DNA of 64,000 bases from Mesocentrotus franciscanus (taxonomy: Eukaryota; Echinodermata; Echinoidea; Camarodonta; Strongylocentrotidae). The position numbers were made by a program, and so were the translations under genes. Position 1 is the stretch's first letter. Every line of letters starts with the position of its first letter. Location: NCBI GenBank assembly GCA_037976565.1, contig CP137686.1:27562626-27626625 (forward strand), in the 5' to 3' direction. Below the pieces are notes generated by a model. It was given only the letters and a program-made list of their open reading frames with translations. It searched no databases and was not told the DNA's origin. This document shows positions 1 to 10,858 of the stretch, one piece after another.

Positions 1-429
1 AGCCTGACAAAGCCTTACATTCAAATTGATGAAATTGCTCTTTACCATCTAATGGGCAATTAAATGGACTGCCAGTCCAGTCATACAAGCATTGAATTTG
101 CAAATGAGCTTGTGAAGCCAAGGATACTCTGTAGGAGCCAAGGATACTCTGTAGGCTTTGACAGTTCACTGACTTCCTAGACTGTTGATGCTGGCTTTAT
201 GCAGCAAACACCTATTTGTATAGTTCATCCAATCCAGTCCAATGCATGCTAATCCGTGTGCAGATGAGGGCAAATCCCTCCCTGCAAACTGACATATAAA
301 AACACATTATCATTGTGTAAAGCCTTGTAAAACCTCTGTATCAAATAACCAAAGTCAAGGAGAAAAGGAGACTTTTCATACATACATTCATTCATTCATT
401 CATGTATTCCATTGTATTGACTTGAGCTT

Positions 430-955
430 ACATATTCAGGCACCATGTTAGAAACATCTTTTCAAAGTGGATGCATAAGGTTGATCTCACGGTTGGTTGA
501 ATGTTTCACATTTAAAGAGGATAGCTAGTGTTACCTGATGCCTTGCAGCACTCAAGAATTACCTTTGAAAGATAGCCTTCTTACACCTTCTTGCGTTCTG
601 TTTACTGCAGGATGTATACATTATAAGACAGTTGTGTTTCACAGTGGATAGAAACGTTGATCACATGGTTGATGTTTCATGTGGAAGAGGATAACCTTTG
701 AAAGAGAGACTTTTGATCTACTCCTTCATGCATTTTGTTTACTGGGTGTATACATGTAGCTGCCATCTTCAAAACTTCATGTTCCAAGGTGAATGCATAG
801 GTTAATGGCATGGTTGCATGGTGCTAGTTTCACAGGTACAGAGAATATACATGTACATGTAGGTAGTGTTACCGATGCCTTGCAGAACTACATAGTTCAG
901 TTTTAAAGAAAGCTTTGTTTACTGGGTGTATATATGTAGCTGCGAGCTTTGGTTG
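430..955. repeat. degenerate tandem repeat, about 140-190 bp units
   Basis: At least three diverged units recur in the same order. Each contains a 'tgtttactg..gtgtata' segment (near 600, 737 and 916), a 'gatgccttgcag' segment (near 537 and 873), and a 'tggttga/tggttgc..gtttcac' segment. Unit lengths differ through indels. No coding frame is kept across units, so this is a non-coding repeat. The flanks 1-429 and 956-2180 show nothing I recognise beyond AT-rich sequence and a small direct duplication near 118-155. Confidence 0.6.
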
Positions 956-2394
956 GGCTTTGGGGTTCTTGCATTTGTTTTTTACGTTTGCCTCATCTGA
1001 ATTCCTTTATAATGAAGACAAACTGGGGGACCCCCAAGCTCCTCTTTATCCCCCATTTATTTCATACAAAATCAAAATGTTTTGGTATGAGCTTCAGCTA
1101 ATGGTTCTTTCCAAGTTTCTAGTGTCACTGCCATTAATCATTGATCGCATGATGACAATTTTATTATTTATTGAATATATGGAGCAAAGTATGATGTCAT
1201 ATGGGACTCATTCCATGGATTCTCCTTGACATTAATCTTGATTTGTGGTCATGAACTGTACATGGCAAGAACAGATAGAATAAACTATCAAGTAATCTAT
1301 CATCCATCATCCTTGTAGTTAAAGGGTTAACTTGACAAGCTACATGTTTAAATATTGACAATATAACCAAAAATTCTGAAATCCATATTCACAGAGAAGA
1401 ACCTACATTGATATAAATATATGGGACAGTGTAGTGTGTTGTAATCCCAACAGACTGTATGTCATCTTTTTTTAGCTTACACCTAAGGCTCGTTCAAAGA
1501 CAGTATTTAGCGGTAAACTTTTTGTTAAATAACTGGACATAACAAAGGTCCTAAACACGTATTCACTTAGCTTTGTATTATAAGGTACAGAAATATGAAG
1601 TGTATTAATTACTCTTTACGTCATTTCAAAAATATGCCGTGGTTTTACTGCATTATATTTGAACAAGATCTTATGGTTATCTTTTTAGTACAAGTTTCTT
1701 TGGAAGACATCATTTATTTACAATTTCGAACATTCTACGTAAACATTGTTAGGTTGGTTAAGTGATTCCCCCCTCACCATTATGAGGACTTGACCTTCTT
1801 AAACGTTGATAATATTGAATTCTATTTGGGCAAGTGGGTTTTGACACATGGGACGTACCCCCTGCATGAATAATGTACATAATGCATAGCAGCATGCTTC
1901 ATGGCATAGCACCGACTTGGGCCGATAACACCTACCGTCAAGAATATAGTGCTAGCTGGCATTTCAGGGAGACTTAGCCTACTTCTGCTCATCTTGTTTA
2001 CATTATACATATGTTGTCATGTATTTCTCTTACTAACCTGTCTCTTGCCCTTTATCACGAGGTGGAAATCAAAATCTTCACATCTTTATATCCTGTTTTC
2101 TCTGTCCATTGATCTTTCTTGAATCCCTCTCCATCTGACCCTCTCTCTGTAGACCTTTTTCTTCCTTTCTAACCCTCTCTCTATGTTATGCTCTTCCTAT
2201 ATCCCTTCCCTCTTCTATCTCTTTTCTCTCTTTCCATCCTATATATTAATTTTCCCACCCAGTTTACTTCTCTCATCCACCATTCTCTATCCTTCCAGTT
2301 TCCTCCAAGCTACTTGACTTCATCCAATGTAAATTGTTTCAAATTCTGTTCGCATAAAGTTCTACTTGATTTTTCTGGTATCATCGTCAAATGA

Positions 2395-2482
2395 GATAGA
2401 GAGAGAGAGACAAAGAGAGTGGGAGAGGGAGAAAGAGGAAGAGAGAGAGATATAGGTACAGAAGAGAGAGAAAGAGAGAGCT
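2395..2482. repeat. GA-rich simple repeat
   Basis: An imperfect (GA)n tract interrupted by single bases. It generates the serine/leucine-rich antisense frames seen here, which are not genes. From 2500 to 3190 I see only AT-rich sequence with no coding signal. Confidence 0.85.
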
Positions 2483-3194
2483 TACACGTCGCACATGAAT
2501 GTGGAAACTGCCTAAAAAACAATTCAACAACAAAATAAATGACCTTAAACATACATGAAGCATACCTGTTTCCATATCAGTAAACAGATTTAAGTAAGTA
2601 TATGGTTAAAGGCCTTTGTTGCAGGTAACTACTGTTTTCTTCCTCTCCATCAGCCATTCATCTACACATAAAATAGTTTCACTATTGCTCTTGCAATTAT
2701 TTTTTTAATGGAGGTTTCTGTGTCATATCAAAGAGGCTTTTAAGACGTCTTAGCCCCTTTGCTTAATGAGTCTGTATTTGTAATCACTGATCAGGGGGAA
2801 CTTAGCCTTAATATCAAAATACCCTCACTCAAATACATATTTGAAGAGCCTACTTCGTGTTGACCAAATCTTTCAATACATTGCCAATTAAGTTGCTTGT
2901 GATGTCTTCTATATTGCTTCAAAATTCGAAGCACATTTCGGAAAGTGTGATTTGGAATGTAAATTAGTTGCTCTCAAAGTTGTCCGTCTTGCCGGGTGTA
3001 AAAAAAATAGGACAGCCAATTTGTCATGGATTTGGGTCGAATGACAATGACTTAGATTTAGGGATGTAAATGATTTCCAAAAATAAGATGATAAAATATT
3101 TGATTGATGGATGGAAATTTATTTTGCCTGACTGCTTTGAAACTAGAGAAAGCATTACTGTGAAATAAACTAAAAAGGCAGTATGTTCTTTTAA

Positions 3195-3400
3195 AGATAA
3201 AGTTGAGTTCTGGTCATGCGATTGCATTGTGAAAGAAACGGTTTGGAATTGATCAGAAAAGGTTGATAATCTAGCTAACATACAAGTGTGTACTGCAAGG
3301 TTCTGGAATCATCAAAATGATAAGAAATTTGGCAAAGTTACAAGCACTGTACACAGAAAGATGTATATGGGACTACACGAACATGTGGCATAAAGATCTG
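3195..3400 (-). mobile_element. partial copy of the TTAA-type MITE seen at 8385-8773
   Basis: Starts just after a TTAA (3191-3194) and runs about 200 bp with clear similarity to the reverse complement of 8565-8773. Shared blocks are 'catgcgattgcattgtgaaag', 'atcagaaaaggttgat', 'aaatgataagaaattt' and 'agatgtatatgggactac'. The far terminal repeat is not recognisable, so the copy is truncated or diverged. Confidence 0.7.
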
Positions 3401-3589
3401 TCCCGATTTTTATGCTGTTACATGCCATATTTAGAATAATAAGGCATTTGAACTTTGAAGAGCCATGCTTTTCAGGGAACATTTTTTATCCGATGTTCTT
3501 CCACACTTGCATAATAACAATAATAACGCTCACAAATTATTTGTCACCTCTTCCCAGAACTTAACCTTCTCTTTAAGTAAGCAACCTGG

Positions 3590-3745
3590 TGGACTTTTGG
3601 TTTCAAGTTCTGCCATATGGACTTACATTTATATATAGTAATGGGGATGTATGCCTTACCAAAGGGTACTAGTTTATCAACTTGAATTCGAACCCAGGAC
3701 CTCCCAGTTATAAGACCATTTGCTCTCCCACAGAGCCATCACGCA
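3590..3745 (-). repeat. tRNA-derived SINE, minus orientation
   Basis: On the minus strand there is an A-box-like 'tggctctgtgggagagca' (3722-3739) followed by a B-box-like 'gggttcgaattc' (3684-3695). These are the internal RNA polymerase III promoter boxes of tRNA-derived SINEs. The downstream body, 'ctagtaccctttggtaaggc' then 'atccccattac', matches the plus-strand copy at 42141-42310, so two dispersed copies of one family are visible here. The spacing and lack of a cloverleaf argue against a functional tRNA gene. Confidence 0.75.
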
Positions 3746-4621
3746 TCCATAATTTGTGAACATCAGTTTAAGAAAGAGAGAGAGATTAAGATCAGAAATC
3801 CTTCCAAATGATGAGTAATAACAATATCCAAAAACCAATAAATACGTACCATAATGGAAATTTCACTTAGTCAAAACAATCTTGCCTAACATGTTTTGAA
3901 CATGGACAAATTAATATTTTTTAAACTAAAATCTTACAAAAATACCTTCAAGTGATATAAAACTAGAAGATTTATTACATAGACGTCCAAGTTTTAATGA
4001 TGGAAAAAGTAAAAATAGCTCTTCTCACACATAAAATAGTTCTTATAAAAACATTGACAAGGGGATAAAAACATTGACAAGGGGATAAATTCGTCTTTTT
4101 TCACACAAAAATTGCTGTTTTTCTTTCTCAACTTGTTACGCTTTAGGCCATGATGGAAAGGATGACAGAAAGTTGAACATGTGGGTATACATTTCCACCT
4201 CCTTCGCCCACGAACATCAGCGCAGTGCACAGAAAACATCCCCACGTCCTCTATCATGTTTCACTAACATACAAGAAAGCAGATACTCCACTAACCTTTA
4301 AACATGCAGGCTCGATTTATTAACTCTATAAAGTTTGATCACCCAAAATATGGCATTATTTAATGCTTTCTTTGAATTAAAGTCATCTATTGAGAGCCAG
4401 AAAGACTTTAACTATGTGTTAAATGATATGATGCAATGCCCTCCAGGGCTAGTTCAATCCAGATTCTGTACGTTTTTATATATTTGTTATTCTTCAATCA
4501 TCTATGTCCTCCTCCCTTACACACATCCCACACACAGCGGTGCCGGTGTCTCCACTCGATCATCGCCTAATCCCCCAAAACAAGAGGCAGAAAAGTGTTA
4601 ACTCCTTGTTAAATGACTTAA

Positions 4622-5179
4622 AGGGAAAGTTGAGTTCTTGTTTAAGACCGCAAATGCCTTCAAAGTGCATGGTTATTGCTCTTAATATTATTTATGACAT
4701 TTCTAGTGCTCTTTTAGGACCTAAAATTGCTATGAAGGTTATTTTAGACCCCAAAATGTGTGGAATTTAGCCAAGATGATCATACCAATTCAGCTCCACT
4801 TTCAAAAAAATATGGTGACCGTTAATTAAGTAATTAATTAATAATAACAATACATGGGCCGGCTGGTTGTGCGTATTATAACCTACACAAAAAAGCCAAC
4901 AAAAAGCCAACATCGGCATTGGCTTGAATAAAACGTATAAGGCGCTATCTCGTTTTTTCAACGGCTGGTTCAAATTATCTAATATTTTTGGTGGGACACA
5001 CATATTAGAAATGGTTATATTTATGGATATTTCAGCCGTCTCTGAACCGATTTTGATCAAACGAAGATGATTTTGTCATTTAAATTGCATGGTTCTTTAA
5101 AATTTGACACTCAGTTTTTCATTATCTCACAAAAAATTATTTTGTGTAGCGCCCTCTGCAACAGAACTCAACTATCCCT
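4622..5179. mobile_element. Kolobok-like MITE with TTAA target duplication
   Basis: A 558-bp element bounded by TTAA at 4618-4621 and 5180-5183. Terminal inverted repeats are AGGGAAAGTTGAGTTCT on the left and, read from the right end inward, AGGGATAGTTGAGTTCT. Removing the element rejoins 'gttaaatgac' to 'tgactttctggctc', matching other units of the surrounding array, so the empty site can be inferred. TTAA duplication plus AG-starting ends fits Kolobok. piggyBac also duplicates TTAA, but its ends usually start with CC. Confidence 0.8.
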
Positions 5180-5539
5180 TTAATGACTTTCTGGCTCTCA
5201 ACAGATGACATACAGGAAACGTTCCTATCATTGTTATACTTCCTTTGAATATATGGTCTCTTGAGAGCCAGAAGGGCATTCACTCTGTTAAATGATTTGA
5301 CTTAATTCCCTTTTGACTCTAAACAGACATTATCAGAGGCACAATCCTGTCACATTATTTTATATTGCTTTTGGATATATATATAGTCTGTTGAGAGCCA
5401 GAAGGGTATTAACTCTTTTTAAGATGATATCATGCAATGCCCTTCTTACTCTCAACAGATGAAATAATGCACATTTTGTATACTTTCTTTGAATATATTG
5501 TTTATTAAGAGCCAGAAGGCATTAACTCCATGTTAAATA

Positions 5540-5850
5540 GAGTGGTGAAGTGTGACGTCATCAAAAATCTCTTTTTGATGACGGCTGAGATATGACCATG
5601 TGAATAAAAAGGTTGCCTATTGGAACTCAGTGTTATATTGCTCTGGTTCATAACATTAGGAGCCAGAGCAATATAACACTGAGTTCCCATAGGCAATCTT
5701 TTTATTCAGATGGTCATATCTCAGCCAATACTTAACCTAATCAATTGGTTTTCGACATTTGGACATTATTTTTGATGCTCTTTCGGAAAATGAAGAAAAA
5801 ATTGAGAAATTCCAAAAATAGATTTTTATGACGTCACAGCTTCGGTACTC
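5540..5850. mobile_element. TA-flanked MITE with a long internal hairpin
   Basis: A 311-bp element flanked by TA (5538-5539 and 5851-5852). Terminal repeats of about 35 bp include 'tgtgacgtcat..aaaaatct' on both ends. Inside it, 5583-5649 and 5660-5726 form a near-perfect 67-bp inverted repeat with a loop of about 10 nt. It is inserted in a unit of the 4382-5930 array. TA duplication suggests a Tc1/mariner-type source; the superfamily is inference. Confidence 0.75.
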
Positions 5851-7479
5851 TATGATATGACTTAACACCCTTCTGGCTCTGACAACAGATGAGATAATGC
5901 AAATTTGTCTATACTTCCTTTGAAGAGGAAGTATAGAGAGATGAGAGCTTAAAGGGCTTCAGGTCCCAACCAATATAAGAGAAACATTCCTATCCCATCT
6001 TCGGTGAATAAAAACACTATTTTTCATGCACATAGCTAGAGCACCTTGCATGTGCATTATCCAAGACAAACAAGCCAGCGCTGCGGCAACCTCTCAAAGT
6101 GAATAATTTTCTTCAGGCTGTTATTTGAGGAAATTGGAGAAGAATAGAGTCACAAATTGAGCGCGCTTCACCGACGAAGGCTCAATGCCTAATGAAAACA
6201 TGTTTTCATTACTCATAGTACGTGTAAGCCAGATTTATTAACCTAATGAAAGGATAAGCTTTATTACTATGTAAGTGATAACTGTTCCATTGCTTTTTCT
6301 TAGCATATAGGCCAAACAGATACATTGCTGTCAGCCTTTCCTGTTTTGGAATAATGATTCCTACTTTTTGGTCTTCAAACTACCAGTATGGTACAAAAAA
6401 CCCAGATTCTTCATTATTCTTAAATCTTCTGTATGAAAAGTATGCGCAAAAGACTGTATTCACAATTTTTCTTTGAGAGATTCCTAATCATTCCTGTGAG
6501 AGGTTGGTTGGTATGCTGGTATGGGATGCTCCAACACATGCTCTTGGCATTATCTTGTCAAAGATATGGGGTTACTGATATGATTGCGATCAGGATTTAG
6601 GTTAAGTTTAGGGTTAGGGTACGTTGGATGTAGAGTGGGGTCTGTCTAGAGTTATAGGGTTAGTTTTACGATGACTTGTCAACTTTGAACTTGAAATTTG
6701 CACAATGATACATATGTTTAGCTGTATGAGACAAAAAATGTACATATGATTTGTTTTTACATCTAGGACATTGCATATTCAGGGATGGAGGGGCGGGGGC
6801 AATTTTTCCAATTCTTATCATATAGAAGAGTAGGTTGCATATGTAGATAAATAAAGAGAAGTGGTAGGAAGCATCAAGAAGATTTTCTTCTCGATTTCAT
6901 GGTTTGACCATGGACCTATGGTTTGGATGAACATTCGTAGAAATCTGGCACTCAAGGTCGATAGCTTGTGCCTGCGCATGAGTTTTTAATGTAAATGAAA
7001 CCGTAGGTGCCTTTCTAAAAGGAATATGGAGGGCAATTCCTTGAGGTATAGTGTATAAAGAATTCCCTTGCTTATATAATGTAATTCTGCTGTGCGCACA
7101 CCAAGGTGGGATTTGGGGTTGCCTGTCTCGAGTAGATTTCATCCTCCCAGAAAAAGGGATAAAACCACAAAGTAGTCTGAAAGCATTGGAAAACAGCTAC
7201 AAGGATACTAGTGATTTAAGACCCTCCCATACTGAAGTGCAGGGATAGACAATATCAAGCTTAGATGTGTTCATAATTTGAAATGAGTGAAGAGAAGAAG
7301 CAGTACAGAATACTGGAAATAGAGACTTTAAAAAAAGAGAAAGATGAAGGAAAGATATTGTTTTAACTGTATATACCATGAGCAGTGCACCCACAGAGTT
7401 TGGTTGATTATGTATTATATTTTGTAACAAGTGCCATGAGTGCCTGACTGGAGGATACTGCGCTATATTATTATTATTA

Positions 7480-7668
7480 GAAGGAAGAAGGGAGGGAGGG
7501 AGAGGTTGGATAATTAAGGGTTTCTGAGGAAAAAATGAAATAGCAACCAAAAAACATCATGTTCAAGAAAGAGAGCTAGGGAAGGAGGGAGGGAGGGAGG
7601 GAGGGAGCTAGTGAGTGAGGAGGAGGAGGGAAGAGGGAGAGAGAGAGAGAGGGGGGAGGAAGTGAGGC

Positions 7669-7699
<31 letters not shown>

Positions 7700-7700
7700 C
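7480..7700. repeat. purine-rich (GGGA)n / (GA)n tract
   Basis: Low-complexity GGGA, GGA and GA repeats on the plus strand. The long antisense frames 7197-7550 and 7514-7849 are artefacts of this tract. The stretch 5930-7480 holds no gene I can support. A 'ctaaac/gttagggt' patch near 6600-6660 is not telomeric in regularity. Confidence 0.85.
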
Positions 7701-8384
7701 CAAAAACAAAAAACATAGAATGATTCAAACTTATCAGAAAAATGTGTCATGAATTTTGAAGAGCACTTTTCATGCAGATCGAGATACATGTTTACGGATG
7801 GATGGTGAGTGTGGTTAGATGTAAATGTTGTTTTGCAGAGGAGCCACAAGTGATGTGGTTTTTGTGGTTAGATGCACAGCTATTGGCCTGGGAATTGCAA
7901 GTAGGATGCGTGGGGGAAACAGTTTAAAGACCTCAAAAAGTATCAGACTACACTCACTTTAAAGAAAATCAAGAGTTTTGGTACCTATCATATTCACTTC
8001 AATCTCCATCAGTTTTTTCCTTAATTCTCATTCCCAGATCCTTAAAGCAGGCTGGCTTAATTGGAATCCTTTGAATCTCTTGCCCAAAGCATTCTCCCTG
8101 CATTTCTAAGAAATATTACTTCACTTGGCTTTCTAACAACATCTGAAAACATATACCTTGACAAGTCTTAACTTGTTCTTAGTCTATGGGACAGCACCTT
8201 GTATTCTCTGGAAAGGGCGCTATATAAATACAATTCTTCTTCCTTCTCCTTCCCCTCCTTTTTCTTCGATCTCCTTCTTCGATCTCCTTCTTCTTCTTCA
8301 CATTCATGTGTACATGTGTTCTGTAAACATGGCCCTTTTTACATGTGCATACCCTTGTCACAGAATTTCAGGGTATGCAGTTAA

Positions 8385-8773
8385 AGGTAAAGACCAGTTT
8401 TGGAAACGCCTCTCTCAAATAATGAAATGGAAGCTCTCATTACCAATCATGTGAAAGAATATGTTTTGGCTGATACGTGATGATACAAATTTTGCCGGGA
8501 AACCGCCTACTAATTGATATATTTGGTAAATTACTATATCTATTGGGACCAAATAGATATCGCGCACGTGGTCGCGTAGTCCCATATACATCTTTCTGTG
8601 TACAGTGCTTGTAACTTTACCAAGACTGGGCCAAATTTCTTATCATTTTGATGATTCCAGAACCTTGCAGTACACACCAATAATACTTATATACTAGATG
8701 ATCAACCTTTTCTGATCGGTTCCACAACGTTTCTTTCACAATGCAATCGCATGACCAGTACTGGTCTTTATCT
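8385..8773. mobile_element. Kolobok-like MITE, TTAA target duplication
   Basis: A 389-bp element between TTAA at 8381-8384 and TTAA at 8774-8777. Its inverted ends are AGGTAAAGACCAGT and, from the right, AGATAAAGACCAGT. There is no coding capacity. A partial relative lies at 3195-3400 in the opposite orientation. Its ends also resemble those of the 4622-5179 element (AGGG/AGATAAAG..), so the three are probably related non-autonomous families. Confidence 0.8.
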
Positions 8774-9029
8774 TTAAGTTTTCAGCAAAGTTTTGCTGTT
8801 ATGATTCCAATTGGCTGCTGTGAAATTTACCACAATATGTGATTATTACACGTACATGACCTAAATTCACCAAGATTTTTAATAAGTACCAGCATACTTT
8901 CTCAAAATGAAGCTTCAATGCTGTTGGGGAAAGACAAAGATTCCCATCGCGCTTCTCCAATGGTTTGACTTATTATTGTACATTAAACTAAAGAGAATTT
9001 TTTTTCTTCTTACCTCATCCCTATTGCAG

Positions 9030-10858
9030 ATACCACCGACAATCCTAACACCGACCCAACAACTGGACCAATCTCAGGACCAGTCACTGATTTAAATGCC
9101 TCCAATGACTCCATCTCCACGTCAGGACCAAAAGATAGTCCAGACTCAACTGCAACAAGCAGTAGAGATGTTTCTGAAACAGCAACCATGACTGCTTCGA
9201 CACCTAGGGGGTCCAGTATCAACGGGGATATGAATGCAGCTGGTATGAATGCGACGATGACGACGACTGCTCCGACATCGAAGGGCACGCCATCAGCCGT
9301 CATCGCAGCTGTGGTCATCATCCTTCTCCTGGCTGTTGTTACCATCATACTTGTTGTCTGGTTCTGCAGTAAGTTGTTTGGAGTTTCCAAACTTTACCTA
9401 GTTGTAGGGACTTTTAGGAATTTGGTTCTGCAGTAAGTTGTTTGGAGTTTCCAAACTTTACCTAGTTGTAGGGACTTTTAGGAATTTGGTTCTGCAGTAA
9501 GTTGTTTGGAGTTTCCAAACTTTACCTAGTTGTAGGGACTTTCAGGAATTTAGTTAACATGGTAACATAGTTAACCATTTAAAACAAAACAAAATGGCAT
9601 CTACATCAAATAAAACGGCGTTGTGTGTAAATGAATGGTAACTGGGAATGAAAAGCGAAGAGCTGTACACAAAACTTGGCCATATAAGCATACTCACTAC
9701 TAAGTGTATTATATAATGCAGAAATGTAAAGCTCTCTATGCTTGTGTTATTCCCTTTTGGCAATTTTATCTTCAGGTGATTTCATGAATCAAATCTGAAC
9801 GAGGCTCAACATGTCAAGTCACCCTAGACATGCATGCACTCTTTGATTTTCTGTTATTAGCTAGGCTCAGTAATCTTACATTTCAAATCTTTTTCTTTTT
9901 CTTTTAACATTTGTAGAATTCAGGAATCAGCCATGTTGTAAAGGTCACCGAGTGAGAGCAAGACATGGATCGAATCATGAAAGCTTCACATCTGATGGAG
10001 GCATTAACGGATTCGGAAGTAAGTACCTTGTTAGTTGTTACGCACCTCAAAGACTATTATACTGCACCATAAGATGATGGTTTTTATTTTGCTAATTTCT
10101 AGTTTACATAGTACAGAAATACATACAACATTTTTCATCATATTTAAAATTTTAGAATCACAATCATGTTTACACAATTCTTCACATTCCTATCATTTTC
10201 AAGCCAAACAGGTAGGTGTAGTGTTTGGTGGTGGGTTGGAGTTAAGAAATCGGTTAGTGTAGGCTATTGACCTTGGACCAATTGTTGCCCGAGCATTATT
10301 ATATAATCGATAGACGATAGAGGTGTGAGTGTTTGAACATTGTTTGCATTTCTTTTATGCAGTGAGTCCTGTGCAGGCAGAGATGCAGCCTTTATCATGC
10401 GTCATCGCTGTGACATCTTCATCCATCACCACGGCACTGACCTAACCCTGGCAGAAATGATGCGCTCCAAGCTCCTCGATCAAGAATCCCACCTCCACGT
10501 CACACTCTGGAGCGAGATCGCAGGCACCGGCCGTGAGAGCCGCCCCAGCACCAAACGCCTGGCTCTCAGTCTCGTCCACAGCACCACCATCGTCCTCTTG
10601 GTCTCCTGGAAGTACCTTCAGCATGAATCACAAAGGTTCCGTCTCGCGCTCAGTCGCATTCCCCGCAAGGTGGATTCAGTCAGAGGGAAGGTGGTCATCG
10701 TCAGGCGGATCGAGGAGGACAAAGTCCCACAGGACCTCAAGACAGACATAGCGCACTCGCTGGAGTACAACGTGGACACTGATAGTAAATTTTTCTGGCC
10801 GCGGTTCAATCGGGCAGTGATCCCACAAAGGGATGATATGCTTTACTGGAGGACATGA
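9030..10858 (+). CDS. 3' end of a single-pass receptor with a TIR-like cytoplasmic domain (three terminal exons)
   Basis: Exons 9030-9368, 9917-10018 and 10377-10858 join in phase, with donors GTAAGT and GTAAGT and the last exon ending in TGA. Exon A encodes a Ser/Thr/Asn-rich stalk of about 80 residues, likely O-glycosylated, then a membrane segment (AVIAAVVIILLLAVVTIILV) ending WFC. Exon B is a short basic linker. Exon C encodes about 160 residues: CDIFIHHHGTD resembles TIR box 1, TTIVLLVSWKYL the central beta-strand/helix region, and a late FWPRF the box-3 FW. TIR domains recruit MyD88-type adaptors under the plasma membrane in innate immune signalling. The ectodomain exons were not found, so the receptor class is unknown. 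A SEFIR-type relative is possible. The phase-matching acceptor for exon C is at 10375-10376; an upstream AG at 10361-10362 would break the frame. Confidence 0.65.
9360..9551 (+). repeat. three tandem 64-bp repeats carrying the splice donor of the membrane exon
   Basis: Units start at 9360, 9424 and 9488, are nearly identical and have a period of exactly 64 bp. Each begins 'ggttctgcagtaagt', which is the last nine exon bases plus the 5' splice site, so the donor is present three times (9369, 9433, 9497). Using the second or third donor would add 64 or 128 nt, shift the frame and stop soon after the membrane segment. Confidence 0.9.

Larger units (their letters stand above)
4382..5930. repeat. 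tandem array of about 115-140 bp units with 'gagccagaaggg..ttaactc', interrupted by two MITEs
   Basis: Units near 4392, 5266, 5395 and 5509 begin with 'gagccagaaggg(c/t)att' and contain 'gttaaatgat'. They end with the approximate inverse 'cccttctggctctcaacagatga'. The 4392 and 5509 units are each split by a MITE (4622-5179 and 5540-5850). Related single units lie near 22318-22390 and 62126-62180, so the family is dispersed in the genome. There is no coding potential. Confidence 0.7.

Noticed and set aside
915..1229. 104-codon plus-strand frame near the left edge
   Set aside because: Starts within a degenerate tandem repeat and has no domain or splice context; hydrophobic content follows from AT-rich sequence.
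4767..5060. 97-codon minus-strand frame
   Set aside because: Entirely within the TTAA-type MITE; no domain and no support outside the repeat.
6596..6665. Telomere-like 'gttagggt' sequences
   Set aside because: Only a few irregular matches within ordinary sequence, not a TTAGGG array.
9010..9390. 126-codon minus-strand frame
   Set aside because: It is the antisense of the Ser/Thr-rich stalk and membrane exon; the plus strand has matching splice sites and phase.
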